DNA of 64,000 nucleotides from Herbiconiux flava (GTDB lineage: Bacteria; Actinomycetota; Actinomycetes; Actinomycetales; Microbacteriaceae). The stretch is from assembly GCF_013409865.1 (NCBI RefSeq), contig NZ_JACCBM010000001.1:1240001-1304000 (forward strand). Direction: 5' to 3'. Under the pieces are notes generated by a model that ran no database searches, was not told the DNA's origin, and was given only the letters and a program-made list of their open reading frames with translations. This document shows positions 1-13,672 of this stretch, in pieces; the first letter of the stretch is position 1, and every line of letters begins with the position of its first letter. Both the position numbers and the translations under genes were made by a program.

Positions 1-2295
<2,295 letters not shown>

Positions 2296-2325
2296 CGGTC
2301 GCATGTCGCGGGTCGCGGGTCGCGG

Positions 2326-2359
2326 CTCGCGCTCGGGTGGCGCTCGCGCTCGGGTGGCG
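2326..2359. repeat. 17-bp tandem duplication
   Basis: Two perfect adjacent copies of a 17-base GC-rich unit (2326-2342 and 2343-2359) lie between the glucosidase stop and the glutaredoxin promoter. Shorter cgggtcg echoes flank them. This looks like simple slippage in intergenic DNA. Confidence 0.8.
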
Positions 2360-2394
2360 CCCGGGTCGCACCGTGGGGGAGAGGGCGGAACGCC

Positions 2395-2400
2395 TAGGCT
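2395..2400 (+). promoter_or_regulatory. -10 element TAGGCT, leaderless start
   Basis: TAGGCT ends 6 bases before the GTG of the glutaredoxin-like gene, placing the predicted transcription start at or next to the start codon. It is one of many identical layouts in this window. Confidence 0.6.
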
Positions 2401-2406
2401 TGGGGC

Positions 2407-2670
2407 GTGGCCGCCGTCTCCCTCACCTTCATCGCCAAGCCGGGGTGTCATCTCTGCGACGACGCCCGTGCCGTAGTGCGCGAGGTCATCGGCTCGCTGG
2501 CCCCCGCGGTCGAGGTCGAGGTGACCGAGCTGTCGATCCTCGACAACCCGGCGCTGATGGACGAGTTCGCCGAGGAGATCCCGGTCGTGATGATCGAGGG
2601 TCGTGTCCACACCATCTGGCGGGTCGAGCCGGCCCGTCTCCGCACCGCCCTGCAGGAGGCCGCCTCATGA
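2407..2670 (+). CDS. glutaredoxin-like thioredoxin-fold protein
   Basis: Small (87 residues) thiol-redox protein of the glutaredoxin/DUF836 type. The redox-active motif CHLC is near residues 15-18, preceded by a beta strand (SLTFIAKPG). The cis-proline segment EEIPVVMIEG is near residue 60, and a short helix ends the fold. It probably acts in cytoplasmic thiol-disulfide exchange; the partner is unknown. The GTG start is supported by a TAGGCT element 6 bases upstream. It heads a run of three small genes joined by 4-base overlaps (this gene, a Dabb-domain protein and a GNAT acetyltransferase). Confidence 0.82.
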   Translation: MAAVSLTFIAKPGCHLCDDARAVVREVIGSLAPAVEVEVTELSILDNPALMDEFAEEIPVVMIEGRVHTIWRVEPARLRTALQEAAS

Positions 2671-2966
2671 TCCGACACGTCGTGGCCTGGAAGGTCGCCG
2701 CCACCGAGCCCGCGGAGGCCGCCGCGGCCGCCGCCGAGATCACCCGCCTGCTCGCATCGCTGACCTCGCTCGTGCCGTCGATCTCGTCGCTCACCGTCGG
2801 GCCGAACATGGCCTACTTCGAGTCGAACTGGGACGTGGTGCTGGTCGCCGACTTCGAGACGCTCGCCGACCTCGACGCGTACCAGGTGCATCCGTCGCAC
2901 CAGGCCGTGGTGCCCCAGATCAAGGCGCTCGTCTCCCAGCGGGCGGCCGTCGACTTCGAGCTGTGA
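2667..2966 (+). CDS. Dabb family (stress-responsive alpha/beta barrel) protein
   Basis: A 99-residue single-domain protein. It begins MIRHVVAWKV and carries the HPSHQAVVP segment typical of dimeric alpha/beta barrel (Dabb) proteins. Members of this family are small ferredoxin-fold proteins of mostly unknown function; some are stress-induced in plants. The start ATG overlaps the stop of the glutaredoxin-like gene, and the stop overlaps the GTG of the following acetyltransferase, so translation is probably coupled. No catalytic residues can be assigned from sequence. Confidence 0.8.
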   Translation: MIRHVVAWKVAATEPAEAAAAAAEITRLLASLTSLVPSISSLTVGPNMAYFESNWDVVLVADFETLADLDAYQVHPSHQAVVPQIKALVSQRAAVDFEL

Positions 2967-3520
2967 GCTCGGCGCCCTCGCCATCGCCGTTCGAGGTGCG
3001 CACCGAGCGACTGCTGCTGCGTCGCTGGCGTCCGGATGATCGGCCACCCTTCGCCGCGATGAACGCCGACCCCGAGGTGATGCGCTACTTCCCGGCGCCC
3101 CTCACGCAGTCCGAGAGCGACGCGCTCGCCGCACGCGCCGACGCCTCGTTCGCGGAGCGCGGCTACGGACTCTGGGCGCTCGAGCTGCGGGAGTCGGGGG
3201 AGTTCCTCGGCTTCACCGGCCTCGCGCCGATGCCCGATGGCTTCGGCGGGGTCGAGGTCGGCTGGCGCCTCGCGCGGCCGTTCTGGGGTGCGGGGTATGC
3301 GACCGAGGCGGCGCGGGCGAGCATCCGCTTCGCCTTCGACACGCTCGGGCTCGACGAGGTGAGCTCGGTGACTTCGGTGATCAACGAGCGCTCGCAGGCC
3401 GTCATGCGCCGGCTCGGCATGGTGCCGGTCGAGCATTTCGACAGCCCCCGTGTGCCGGCCGGCTCACCGCTGGTGCCGCACGTGCGCTACGCACTCGCGG
3501 CCCCGCGCCCTACGGCGTGA
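2963..3520 (+). CDS. GNAT family N-acetyltransferase (RimJ/RimL type)
   Basis: A 185-residue acetyl-CoA-dependent transferase. The N-terminus FEVRTERLLLRRW and the DPEVMRYFP segment are typical of the RimJ/RimL subgroup that acetylates ribosomal protein N-termini or small amines. The acetyl-CoA loop is represented by RPFWGAGYATEA, and NERSQAVMRRLGM is the usual C-terminal motif. I chose the GTG at 2963 because it overlaps the Dabb stop as GTGA and gives the expected length; the frame stays open further upstream but shadows the previous genes. Its last codons and stop lie in the first copy of a 29-bp tandem repeat derived from the end of aspS. The substrate is not predictable. Confidence 0.88.
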   Translation: MSSAPSPSPFEVRTERLLLRRWRPDDRPPFAAMNADPEVMRYFPAPLTQSESDALAARADASFAERGYGLWALELRESGEFLGFTGLAPMPDGFGGVEVGWRLARPFWGAGYATEAARASIRFAFDTLGLDEVSSVTSVINERSQAVMRRLGMVPVEHFDSPRVPAGSPLVPHVRYALAAPRPTA

Positions 3521-3567
3521 GCCGCGTCGGGCCGCGCGCTACGGCGTGAGCCGCTCCGGGCCGCGCC

Positions 3568-3597
<30 letters not shown>
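3511..3597. repeat. 29-bp tandem repeat, three copies, covering the aspS 3' end
   Basis: Three head-to-tail 29-base units start at 3511, 3540 and 3569. Copy 3 is the coding sequence for the last residues and stop of aspS (minus strand). Copy 2 is intergenic with two changed bases (ctccg for gtcgg). Copy 1 supplies the last codon and the stop of the convergent GNAT gene. The gap between the two stops is therefore made of duplicated aspS tail. Confidence 0.9.
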
Positions 3598-4896
<1,299 letters not shown>

Positions 4897-4904
4897 GGTA
4901 GAGA

Positions 4905-4910
4905 AGTCTA
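4905..4910 (-). promoter_or_regulatory. -10 element TAGACT upstream of aspS
   Basis: TAGACT on the minus strand ends 8 bases before the aspS GTG. This implies a leaderless or nearly leaderless mRNA. Confidence 0.5.
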
Positions 4911-5042
4911 CCTGCGCCGCCGCGGCGCACGAGGGCCGGCGGCGGCGCAGGACCGAGCGGACCGGACTGCACGCCGGCGGGCTCGGACTGAGCGGCGGGA
5001 CTGCACGCCCGGCTGCTCAGGGTCTGGGGCTGAGGTGCTGCG

Positions 5043-5156
5043 TCAGGCCTTGCGGGTGGGCACGCGGTGGTAGCCGTCGATGCCGATGGCACGGACGGTG
5101 GCGACGATGCCGGCGAGGGAGACGAGAGCGAATGCGGAGAGCGTGATGAGAGTCAT
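5043..5156 (-). CDS. 37-residue single-span membrane protein
   Basis: A short open frame preceded by an AAAGG ribosome-binding site 7 bases before the ATG. The product starts with a hydrophobic helix (MTLITLSAFALVSLAGIVAT) and ends with a basic tail (YHRVPTRKA), the pattern of a small N-terminally anchored membrane peptide. The roughly 120 bases upstream are noticeably AT-richer than the rest of the window, as expected for a promoter region. A TTGTGC/TGAAAT pair with 17-base spacing is a possible promoter. I do not recognise the family, and the function is unknown. Confidence 0.55.
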   Translation of the reverse strand: MTLITLSAFALVSLAGIVATVRAIGIDGYHRVPTRKA

Positions 5157-5291
5157 GAGTAAGCCTTTCTGTCTCCTATTTCATCGCCAGAAACTGTTCA
5201 GCACAATCGCATAGTTCTACACGTCTCATGTAGCTCGCCTTCACAATCGATGAGCCGCTCGTTCTCGGCAAAAGCTCGGGTGGGGCGCTCG

Positions 5292-5297
5292 TAGACT
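5292..5297 (+). promoter_or_regulatory. -10 element TAGACT, leaderless start
   Basis: TAGACT ends 6 bases before the GTG of the histidine phosphatase that heads the cytochrome c maturation operon. Confidence 0.6.
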
Positions 5298-5303
5298 TGA
5301 CGG

Positions 5304-5960
5304 GTGCCCGCCCGCCAGATCCACCTCGTCCGCCACGGAGAAGTCTTCAACCCGACCGGCGTGCTCTACGGCCGCATCCCGGGCTTCGGACTCTCCGAGC
5401 TGGGGCACCGCATGGCCGCGGCGGCCGCGGCCGACATCGTGGCGCGCGACCGGCCGGTCGCCGCTCTGTACACCTCTCCTCTGCAGCGGGCACGCGAATC
5501 CGGTCGCCCCATCGCCGAGGCCCTGGGTCTCGAGCCCTCGATCGAAGACCGCATCATCGAACCCACGAACGCCTTCGAGGGCCGGCGCATGGAGGGCAAG
5601 GGCGGCGCGCTCCGCGACCCCCGCATGTGGCGCTTCCTCTGGAACCCGTGGCTGCCGGCCTGGGGCGAGCACTTCACCTCGATAGCGGGGCGGATGCGCG
5701 CGGCGATGACCGACGCGCACGCCGCCGCCGAGGCAGCCGGCGAGGCGGGCGACGTCGTGATGGTCAGCCACCAGCTCCCCATCTGGATGGCGCACCGCTC
5801 CATCGTGGGCGAATCCCTTCCGCACGACCCCCGCAAGCGCCGCTGCTCCCTCTCGAGCATCACCAGCTTCGAGCTGCACGACGGGAAGCTGGTCGAAGTC
5901 GGCTACAGCGATCCTGCGGCCGGGCTGCAGGCCGAGGCCACCGACGTGGGGGCGGTATGA
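5304..5960 (+). CDS. histidine phosphatase family protein
   Basis: Phosphoglycerate-mutase-like phosphatase of 218 residues. The catalytic LVRHGE motif is near residue 10, and the second histidine lies in MVSHQLPIW. YTSPLQRARES supplies the conserved phosphate-pocket arginine. The substrate is unknown. It is the first gene of a tight operon: its stop overlaps the ATG of the TlpA-like thioredoxin, and ccdA, resB and ccsB follow. The association with cytochrome c genes is positional; no direct role in haem handling can be read from the sequence. The GTG start is supported by TAGACT 6 bases upstream. Confidence 0.88.
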   Translation: MPARQIHLVRHGEVFNPTGVLYGRIPGFGLSELGHRMAAAAAADIVARDRPVAALYTSPLQRARESGRPIAEALGLEPSIEDRIIEPTNAFEGRRMEGKGGALRDPRMWRFLWNPWLPAWGEHFTSIAGRMRAAMTDAHAAAEAAGEAGDVVMVSHQLPIWMAHRSIVGESLPHDPRKRRCSLSSITSFELHDGKLVEVGYSDPAAGLQAEATDVGAV

Positions 5961-6607
5961 CGGTCACCCGCTCGCGCGCTCGCGTCGGCGTCGCCGCCGG
6001 GTTGGCGCTCGTCGCCCTGCTGCTGGCCGGATGCTCGAACGACCCCCTGGCCGAGCAGTACCTCGAGGGCAGCGGCAAGGGCTACATCTCGGGTGACGGC
6101 ACCGTCACCGAGGTCGACGAGGCCGATCGCGGCGAGCCGATCGCGTTCGAGGGAACCGACGAGAACGGCGACCCCGTCAGCTCGGCCGACTACGCCGGCC
6201 AGGTGCTCGTTCTGAACTTCTGGTATGCCGGCTGCGCCCCGTGCCGCGCCGAGGCACCCGACCTCGAGAAGCTGAACACCGAGTACGCGGGCACCGGCGC
6301 CTCCTTCCTGGGCGTCAACGTGCGCGACCAGGCGGCCACCGCCCGCTCCTTCGCCGAGACCTACGGCGTCACCTACCCCTCCATCGTCGACACCGACGGA
6401 GCGCTGCAGTACGCCTTCGCCGGAACGGTGGCCCCGAACGCGGTGCCGACCACGCTCGTGCTCGACACCGAGGGCCGCGTGGCGGCGCGCATCCTGGGCC
6501 GGGTGAGCGAGCCGGCCATCCTGGACACGCTGATCAAGACGAGCCTCGGCACCCTGCCCGAGCCCGGTGCGACCTCGTCCCCGTCGCCCACCCCGGCTGC
6601 CGGCTGA
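5957..6607 (+). CDS. TlpA/ResA-like lipoprotein thioredoxin
   Basis: Extracytoplasmic thiol reductase of 216 residues. An N-terminal signal ends in the lipobox LLLAGC near residue 24, so the protein should be anchored in the outer leaflet of the membrane. The thioredoxin fold follows, with the redox motif WYAGCAPC near residue 90 and the cis-proline segment VPTTLVLD. The tail is Ser/Pro-rich. In the system II pathway the ResA role is to reduce apocytochrome c CXXCH cysteines, using electrons passed by CcdA, which is encoded 1 base downstream. ATGA overlap with the preceding phosphatase gene. Confidence 0.92.
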   Translation: MTVTRSRARVGVAAGLALVALLLAGCSNDPLAEQYLEGSGKGYISGDGTVTEVDEADRGEPIAFEGTDENGDPVSSADYAGQVLVLNFWYAGCAPCRAEAPDLEKLNTEYAGTGASFLGVNVRDQAATARSFAETYGVTYPSIVDTDGALQYAFAGTVAPNAVPTTLVLDTEGRVAARILGRVSEPAILDTLIKTSLGTLPEPGATSSPSPTPAAG

Positions 6608-6608
6608 C

Positions 6609-7380
6609 GTGAACAATCCCTTCGCCGAGATCGTCCTGAGCGGACAGCTGCTGCTCGCCATCCCGATCGCCCTGCTCGCGGGGCTCGTGTCGTTCGCGTC
6701 GCCGTGCGTGCTGCCGCTCGTGCCGGGGTACCTCGGGTACGTGAGCGGTATCGCGGGCATCCCGTCGCCGGCGTCGGGTTCGACCTCGCAGGCCGAGGCG
6801 CGCAAGGCGGCGAAGGATGCCCGGCGGCGCATGCTCCTCGGCATCTCGCTCTTCGTGCTGGGCTTCTCGCTCGTCTTCCTCGCCTACTCCGCCGCGTTCG
6901 GGGCTCTCGGCACCTGGCTGTTCCGCTGGCAGGACCTGATCACCCGCATCATGGGCGTCGTCGTGATCGCGCTCGGACTCGTCTTCATCGGGCAGTTCAG
7001 CTTCCTGCAGCGCACGCTGAAGCCGGCGTTCCGCCCGGCGACCGGCCTCGCGGGCGCTCCGGTGCTCGGCATCGTGTTCGGCCTCGGCTGGACCCCGTGC
7101 ATCGGCCCGACACTCGGAGCCATCCAGGCACTCAGCCTCACCAGCGGCTCGGCCTGGAACGGCCTGCTGCTCGGCTTCTTCTACTGCATCGGCCTCGGCG
7201 TGCCGTTCCTGCTGGTGGCCCTGGGGCTCAACTGGGTCACCGGGTCGGTCGCATTCCTCAAGCGGCACATCCGCACGATCAACATCGTCGGGGGCGTGCT
7301 GCTGGTCGTCATCGGCCTGCTGATGGTGACCGGGCTCTGGTCGCTGTGGATCTACGAGCTGCAGGCGGTGATCTCCGGTT

Positions 7381-7397
<17 letters not shown>
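6609..7397 (+). CDS. ccdA: cytochrome c biogenesis protein CcdA
   Basis: Integral membrane electron carrier that passes reducing equivalents from cytoplasmic thioredoxin to extracytoplasmic ResA/TlpA. The conserved cysteines lie in SFASPCVLPLVPGYLGY (first helix) and GLGWTPCIGPTLGAI (fourth helix), the expected CcdA pair. About six membrane helices are visible in 262 residues. The loop between helices 1 and 2 is longer and charged (about residues 57-75). The GTG start follows the TlpA stop by one base, and the gene end overlaps the start of resB by 17 bases. All this is consistent with one co-translated maturation operon. Confidence 0.95.
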
Positions 7398-9084
<1,687 letters not shown>

Positions 9085-9093
9085 GCTTCTACC

Positions 9094-10140
9094 GTGACGC
9101 AAACCCTCGACGAGATCTCGATCATCCTCATCTACTCGGCGATGGCCGTGTACGCGCTCGCGTTCATCGCGTTCGCGCTCGATCTCGCTCGCCGCTCGTC
9201 GACGGTGAAGTCGGCCGTCGGAGCCTCGGCCTCGGCCGTCTCGACCCCGGTGTCCGCCTCGGTCACGCCCGAGCTGGCGACGGTCGGCGGCTCATCCTCG
9301 TCCCGTCCAGTGCGTGGCGCGGGTGCCGACGACTCGGATGCGGGCCTCGTGTCGCTGGCCGGGGTCGACGCCGCCGGTCGCCGCTCGATCGCGCTGCGTC
9401 TCGGCGTCTCGTTCACGATCCTCGCCTTCGTCGTGCAGCTCGCCGGCGTCATCCTCCGCGGCGTCGCGGCCTCGCGGGTGCCGTGGGCGAACATGTACGA
9501 GTTCTCGATCACGGGAACGCTGCTGATCGTGGCTGTCTTCCTCGTGGTGCTGCTGCGCGAGGACCTGCGCTTCCTCGGCACCTTCGTCACCGGCCTCGTG
9601 CTCATCCTGCTCGGCGTCAGCGCCGTGAACTACTACGTCAGCGTCGCCCCGCTGCCGCCGGCGCTGCAGTCGGCGTGGCTCGTCATCCACGTGCTGGTGG
9701 CCATCCTCGGCACCGCGTTCTTCGCCCTGGGCGGAGCGCTGTCGGTCATCCAGCTGCTGCAGACCAAGGGCGACTCGGTCTCCCGCCTGGCCACCACGCT
9801 GCGCCTGCGCTTCCTCAAGACCCTGCCCGACGCCGAGACCCTCGAGCGTCTGGCCTACCGCGTCAACATCGTCGGCTTCGTCTTCTGGACCTTCACGCTC
9901 ATCGCCGGCGCCATCTGGGCCGAGCGCGCCTGGGGCCGCTACTGGGGGTGGGACACTAAAGAGGTCTGGACCTTCATCATCTGGGTGATCTACGCCGGCT
10001 ACATCCACGCCCGCGCGACCCGCGGCTGGCGCGGCTCCCGTTCGGCATGGCTCGCCATCGTCGGCTTCTCGGCCGTGCTCTTCAACTTCGGAGTGGTGAA
10101 CGTCTTCTTCAAGGGTCTGCACGCGTACTCGGGCCTGTGA
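9094..10140 (+). CDS. ccsB: c-type cytochrome biogenesis protein CcsB (ResC)
   Basis: Haem-handling subunit of the system II synthetase, 348 residues. After the first membrane span comes a low-complexity Ser/Ala/Val-rich cytoplasmic stretch (about residues 30-85), then seven further spans. The hallmark tryptophan-rich haem-binding segment is WGRYWGWDTKEVW near residue 287, followed by conserved histidines (GYIHAR and GLHAY). It is the last gene of the cluster. Together with ResB it would transfer haem to apocytochromes such as those of the bc-aa3 branch. Confidence 0.94.
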   Translation: MTQTLDEISIILIYSAMAVYALAFIAFALDLARRSSTVKSAVGASASAVSTPVSASVTPELATVGGSSSSRPVRGAGADDSDAGLVSLAGVDAAGRRSIALRLGVSFTILAFVVQLAGVILRGVAASRVPWANMYEFSITGTLLIVAVFLVVLLREDLRFLGTFVTGLVLILLGVSAVNYYVSVAPLPPALQSAWLVIHVLVAILGTAFFALGGALSVIQLLQTKGDSVSRLATTLRLRFLKTLPDAETLERLAYRVNIVGFVFWTFTLIAGAIWAERAWGRYWGWDTKEVWTFIIWVIYAGYIHARATRGWRGSRSAWLAIVGFSAVLFNFGVVNVFFKGLHAYSGL

Positions 10141-10160
10141 TCGGCTGATCGACCCCCTGG

Positions 10161-10184
10161 CCCCATCGCCCCATCGCCCCATCG
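10161..10184. repeat. ccccatcg x3 tandem repeat
   Basis: Three perfect 8-base units lie between the convergent ccsB and menC genes. No hairpin potential is evident. Confidence 0.8.
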
Positions 10185-10196
10185 CCTCTGCGGTGG

Positions 10197-11216
10197 TCAG
10201 CGGGCGAGGTGGGCGTGGGTGCGGGTGACGCGATCGGCCCACCACTGCCGGCGAGCATCCGTCGCCCGGTGCTCGACGAGCAGCGCGGGGTCGACGCGGG
10301 GGCGCTCGACCGGGATCGTGCCGCCGCGGGGCACGAGGCTCTCGCCCGGCGGCACGACGTCGCCGGTGAACAGATCGACGGTGGCCAGGCCGCAGTCGTA
10401 GTCGAGCTCGGGCAGGGCGGCCGCGAGATGCGCCCCCATCGCGATGCCGACGGAGCTCTCCAGGGCCGACGAGACCACGGCCGGCAGGCCCGCCTCGGCG
10501 ACGATCCTCAGTGCGCGGGCCACCCCGCCGAGGGGCTGCGCCTTGATCACGATGAGGTCGGCGGCGCCCGCCCGCGCCACTGCGATCGGATCCTCCGCCT
10601 TGCGCACGCTCTCGTCGGCGGCGATCGCGATGCCGAGCGACTCACCGACCCGCTCGCGGATCTCGACCAGCTCCTCGACGCTCGCGCACGGCTGCTCGAC
10701 GTACTCGAGGTCGAACTCGGCCAGGCTGCGGATGGCGTGCTCCGCCTCGTCGACGTTCCAGCCGCCGTTCGCGTCGATGCGCACCCGCCCCTCGGCGCCC
10801 ACGATCTCGCGGGCCCGGCGCACCCGCGCGACGTCGTCGTCGAGCGTCTGGCCGCGCTCGGCGACCTTGACCTTCACGGTGCGGCAGCCGTCGTACCGCG
10901 CCAGCACCCCCTCGACCTGCTCGGCGGCCACCGCCGGCAGCGTCGCATTGACGCGGATGCTCGTGCGCCCCGCCACGCCTGCCGGAACCTCGTTCCAGCC
11001 GAAGTCGACCGCCGCCCGCAGCCACGTGCCGGCCTCGGCGTCGCCGTACTCGGGGAAGGGGGAGAACTCGGTCCAGCCGCGGGGGCCCTCGAAGAGGGCG
11101 AGCTCGCGGACGGTCTGGCCGCGGAACCGCGTGTTCAGCGGGATCGCCACCACGTGCATCCGCTCGAGGAGGTCGTCGAGCTCGGGCAGGATCGGATCGT
11201 CCACGATGTCATCCAC
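10197..11216 (-). CDS. menC: o-succinylbenzoate synthase
   Basis: Enolase-superfamily dehydratase converting SHCHC to o-succinylbenzoate in menaquinone synthesis. Catalytic lysine motif KVKV and the metal ligands in RIDANGGW (Asp), EYVEQP (Glu) and AADESVR (Asp) are in the expected order, followed by the second lysine in VIKAQPLGG. I chose the GTG at 11216 because GAGGA lies 7 bases upstream. The frame is open to a GTG at 11249, but those residues have no counterpart in the family as I know it. It is divergent from menB, with about 110 bases between. Confidence 0.92.
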   Translation of the reverse strand: MDDIVDDPILPELDDLLERMHVVAIPLNTRFRGQTVRELALFEGPRGWTEFSPFPEYGDAEAGTWLRAAVDFGWNEVPAGVAGRTSIRVNATLPAVAAEQVEGVLARYDGCRTVKVKVAERGQTLDDDVARVRRAREIVGAEGRVRIDANGGWNVDEAEHAIRSLAEFDLEYVEQPCASVEELVEIRERVGESLGIAIAADESVRKAEDPIAVARAGAADLIVIKAQPLGGVARALRIVAEAGLPAVVSSALESSVGIAMGAHLAAALPELDYDCGLATVDLFTGDVVPPGESLVPRGGTIPVERPRVDPALLVEHRATDARRQWWADRVTRTHAHLAR

Positions 11217-11314
11217 AGCACAATCCTCGACCCCGCACTCGTTCTCCACAAACGCTCACGCGTCCCGGTTCTCCACAATCGCACCGTCCGCGGAGCGGCG
11301 CGGGCTGAGCCGCG

Positions 11315-11320
11315 TAGCCT
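11315..11320 (+). promoter_or_regulatory. -10 element TAGCCT, leaderless menB
   Basis: TAGCCT ends 6 bases before the menB ATG, in the menC-menB divergent region. Confidence 0.6.
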
Positions 11321-11326
11321 TGGAGC

Positions 11327-12244
11327 ATGACCGACCAGAGCACCGTCTCCGACATCTTCGACCCGTCAGCGTGGGTCGTCGCCCCGGGTTCCGAGGGCTT
11401 CACCGACATCACCTACCACCTCGACACCGAGGGGCAGGTGGCGCGCATCGCCTTCGACCGGCCCGAGGTGCGCAACGCCTTCCGGCCGAAGACGGTCGAC
11501 GAGCTCTACAGTGCCCTCGACGACGCCCGGCAGAACCCGCGGGTGGGCGTGGTGCTGCTCACCGGCAACGGGCCGAGCCCGCGTGACGGCGGCTGGGCGT
11601 TCTGCAGCGGCGGCGACCAGCGCATCCGCGGCCGCGACGGCTACAAGTACTCCGACGAGGAGACCGCGGCGGGTATCGACCCGGCGCGCGCGGGCCGCCT
11701 GCACATCCTCGAGGTGCAACGGCTCATCCGCTTCATGCCCAAGGTCGTCATCGCGGTCGTGCCGGGCTGGGCGGCGGGCGGCGGCCACTCGCTGCACGCG
11801 GTCTGCGACCTCACCATCGCCAGCGCGGAGCACGGTCGCTTCAAGCAGACCGACGCCGACGTCGGCTCCTTCGACGCCGGTTACGGCAGCGCCTACTACG
11901 CCCGGCAGATCGGGCAGAAGCTCGCCCGCGAGGTGTTCTTCCTGGCCGAGGAGTACAGCGCGCAGCGGGCCTACGAGATGGGCGCCGTGAACAAGGTCGT
12001 GCCGCACGCCGAGCTCGAGACCGAGGCCCTGGCCTGGGCCCGCATCATCCTCGGCAAGTCGCCGACGGCGATCCGCATGCTGAAGTACGCGTTCAACGCG
12101 GTCGACGACGGCCTGGTCGGCCAGCAGATCTTCGCGGGCGAGGCCACCCGCCTCGCCTACGGCAGCGACGAGGCGGTCGAGGGCCGCGACTCCTTCCTCG
12201 AGAAGCGGGCGCCCGACTGGTCGGCCTTCCCGTACCACTACTGA
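11327..12244 (+). CDS. menB: 1,4-dihydroxy-2-naphthoyl-CoA synthase
   Basis: Crotonase-fold enzyme of 305 residues that closes the naphthoquinone ring from o-succinylbenzoyl-CoA. Visible landmarks are FDRPEVRNAFRPKTVDEL, the oxyanion-hole region FCSGGDQRIRG, VVPGWAAGGGHSLH, and QTDADVGSFDAGYGSAYYAR with the catalytic Asp/Ser region typical of MenB. The C-terminus WSAFPYHY is also characteristic. It lies directly upstream of menE, which makes its substrate, with a 52-base gap. Confidence 0.96.
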   Translation: MTDQSTVSDIFDPSAWVVAPGSEGFTDITYHLDTEGQVARIAFDRPEVRNAFRPKTVDELYSALDDARQNPRVGVVLLTGNGPSPRDGGWAFCSGGDQRIRGRDGYKYSDEETAAGIDPARAGRLHILEVQRLIRFMPKVVIAVVPGWAAGGGHSLHAVCDLTIASAEHGRFKQTDADVGSFDAGYGSAYYARQIGQKLAREVFFLAEEYSAQRAYEMGAVNKVVPHAELETEALAWARIILGKSPTAIRMLKYAFNAVDDGLVGQQIFAGEATRLAYGSDEAVEGRDSFLEKRAPDWSAFPYHY

Positions 12245-12296
12245 TGCCGCCCCCACCCGAGGTCGTCCCCACGATCGCGGCCTCCGAGGTCGTGTC

Positions 12297-13661
12297 GTGA
12301 CGCGGCGGCTCGAGGTCGTGGCCGGGCTGTCCGCCCCGGAGTTCTCCGCGCGGCTCCGCGAGGCGCTGTCGAACGACGGCCCGGCGCTGCTCCCGCGCGA
12401 GACCGGATCGGCGCCATCCGTCCCCTCGTCCGGTGCTGCGGCGTCGTCGTCGCTCTCGTCGTCCGGCCAGCCGGCAGCCGCAGAGGCGCCGCTCGGCGAC
12501 GCGGGCGCCGTGGCCGCGGTTCCCCTGGCGGGGGAGGTACCCAAGGCCGTGGCGCTCGTGATCGAGACGTCGGGATCGACGGGGGTGCCCAAGCGCGTGG
12601 CGTTGAGTGCGGATGCACTTCTCGCCTCGGCGGCCGCGTCGGAGCAGGCGCTCGGCGGCCCGGGGCAGTGGCTCCTCGCGCTGCCGACCCACTACGTGGC
12701 CGGGGTGCAGGTGCTGGTGCGCTCGATCGCCGCCGGGTCGGAGCCGGTCGTGCATCCACCCGGTCACTTCTCGCCCGAGACCTTCGCCGCGCTCGCCCGA
12801 CGCCTCGAGCTGCCGCTTCGCTTCAGCTCGCTGGTGCCGGCCCAGCTGGCCCGGCTCGTCGAGGCGGCCGAAGGTGATCGGGGCATCCGTCGGGCGGTCG
12901 CACGGTTCGACGCGATCCTCATCGGCGGTCAGGCGCTGCCCGATCCGCTGCGCGAGCGGGCGCTCGATCTCGGTTTCGCCGTCGTGCGCACCTACGGCGC
13001 GAGCGAGACCGCCGGCGGCTGCGTCTACGACGGACAGCCGATCGGCCGCACCCTCGTCCGCCTCCACGCGGGGGAGCTCGAGATCGCCGGCCCGTCGCTG
13101 GCCGAGGGCTACCTCGGCGACGACGAGCTCACGGCCGCCCGCTTCCACAGCGACGAGGGCCACCGCTGGTACCGCACCAGCGACGCCGGCACGGTCGTCG
13201 ACGGCCTGGTGACGGTCACCGGCCGCCTCGACGACCTCATCATCTCGGGCGGCATCAAGGTCTCGCTCGGCCGGGTCGAACGCCTCGTGCAGTCCCAGCC
13301 GGGTCTCGAGCAGGCGGTCGTCGTCCCGCGAGACAGCGAACGCTGGGGCCAGGTCGGCGTCGTCGTGACCGAAGACCCCTCGACCGTGGCCCCGGTTGTC
13401 GAGCTCTCGGGACCGCGCCTCGACCGTCTCCGCGAGGCCGTCGTCGCCGAAGCCGGCCGAGCGGCCGCTCCCGCGGCCCTCGTCCACGTCCGCGCCCTGC
13501 CCCGCCTCTCCTCGGGCAAGCCCGACCGGGTCCTCATCGAACGCCTCGTCGCGGGCGGCGCCCCCGGCATCGCCCCGCCGAACCCCGATCCCCGCTCGGT
13601 GCCGAGTGGCGACGGGGCCCTTCCCGCCCCGCTCACAGACGACGCCGCGCCACGAGAATAG
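12297..13661 (+). CDS. menE: o-succinylbenzoate--CoA ligase
   Basis: Acyl-adenylate-forming enzyme of 454 residues that activates o-succinylbenzoate with ATP and CoA. The P-loop-like segment is ETSGSTGVPKRV (about residues 90-101), the AMP-binding motif is TYGASETAGG, and the hinge is WYRTSDAG followed by GRLDDLIISGGIKVSL. The C-terminal catalytic lysine lies in SSGKPDR. Residues about 40-80 are a Ser/Ala-rich insertion. The start is GTG, with no strong ribosome-binding site. The stop overlaps the -10 element of menA. Confidence 0.92.
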   Translation: MTRRLEVVAGLSAPEFSARLREALSNDGPALLPRETGSAPSVPSSGAAASSSLSSSGQPAAAEAPLGDAGAVAAVPLAGEVPKAVALVIETSGSTGVPKRVALSADALLASAAASEQALGGPGQWLLALPTHYVAGVQVLVRSIAAGSEPVVHPPGHFSPETFAALARRLELPLRFSSLVPAQLARLVEAAEGDRGIRRAVARFDAILIGGQALPDPLRERALDLGFAVVRTYGASETAGGCVYDGQPIGRTLVRLHAGELEIAGPSLAEGYLGDDELTAARFHSDEGHRWYRTSDAGTVVDGLVTVTGRLDDLIISGGIKVSLGRVERLVQSQPGLEQAVVVPRDSERWGQVGVVVTEDPSTVAPVVELSGPRLDRLREAVVAEAGRAAAPAALVHVRALPRLSSGKPDRVLIERLVAGGAPGIAPPNPDPRSVPSGDGALPAPLTDDAAPRE

Positions 13662-13664
13662 AAT
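13659..13664 (+). promoter_or_regulatory. -10 element TAGAAT upstream of menA
   Basis: TAGAAT includes the menE stop codon and ends 8 bases before the menA ATG. Confidence 0.5.
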
Positions 13665-13672
13665 CAGCCCCG

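Noticed and set aside
5200..5230. CTACA/TGTAG inverted repeat in the AT-rich region upstream of the small membrane peptide
   Set aside because: Only 5 bases per arm with a 7-base loop; expected by chance.
11201..11290. DnaA-box-like tccaca motifs upstream of menC
   Set aside because: The matches are partial (no full TTATCCACA), and there is no dnaA, dnaN or AT-rich unwinding region nearby.
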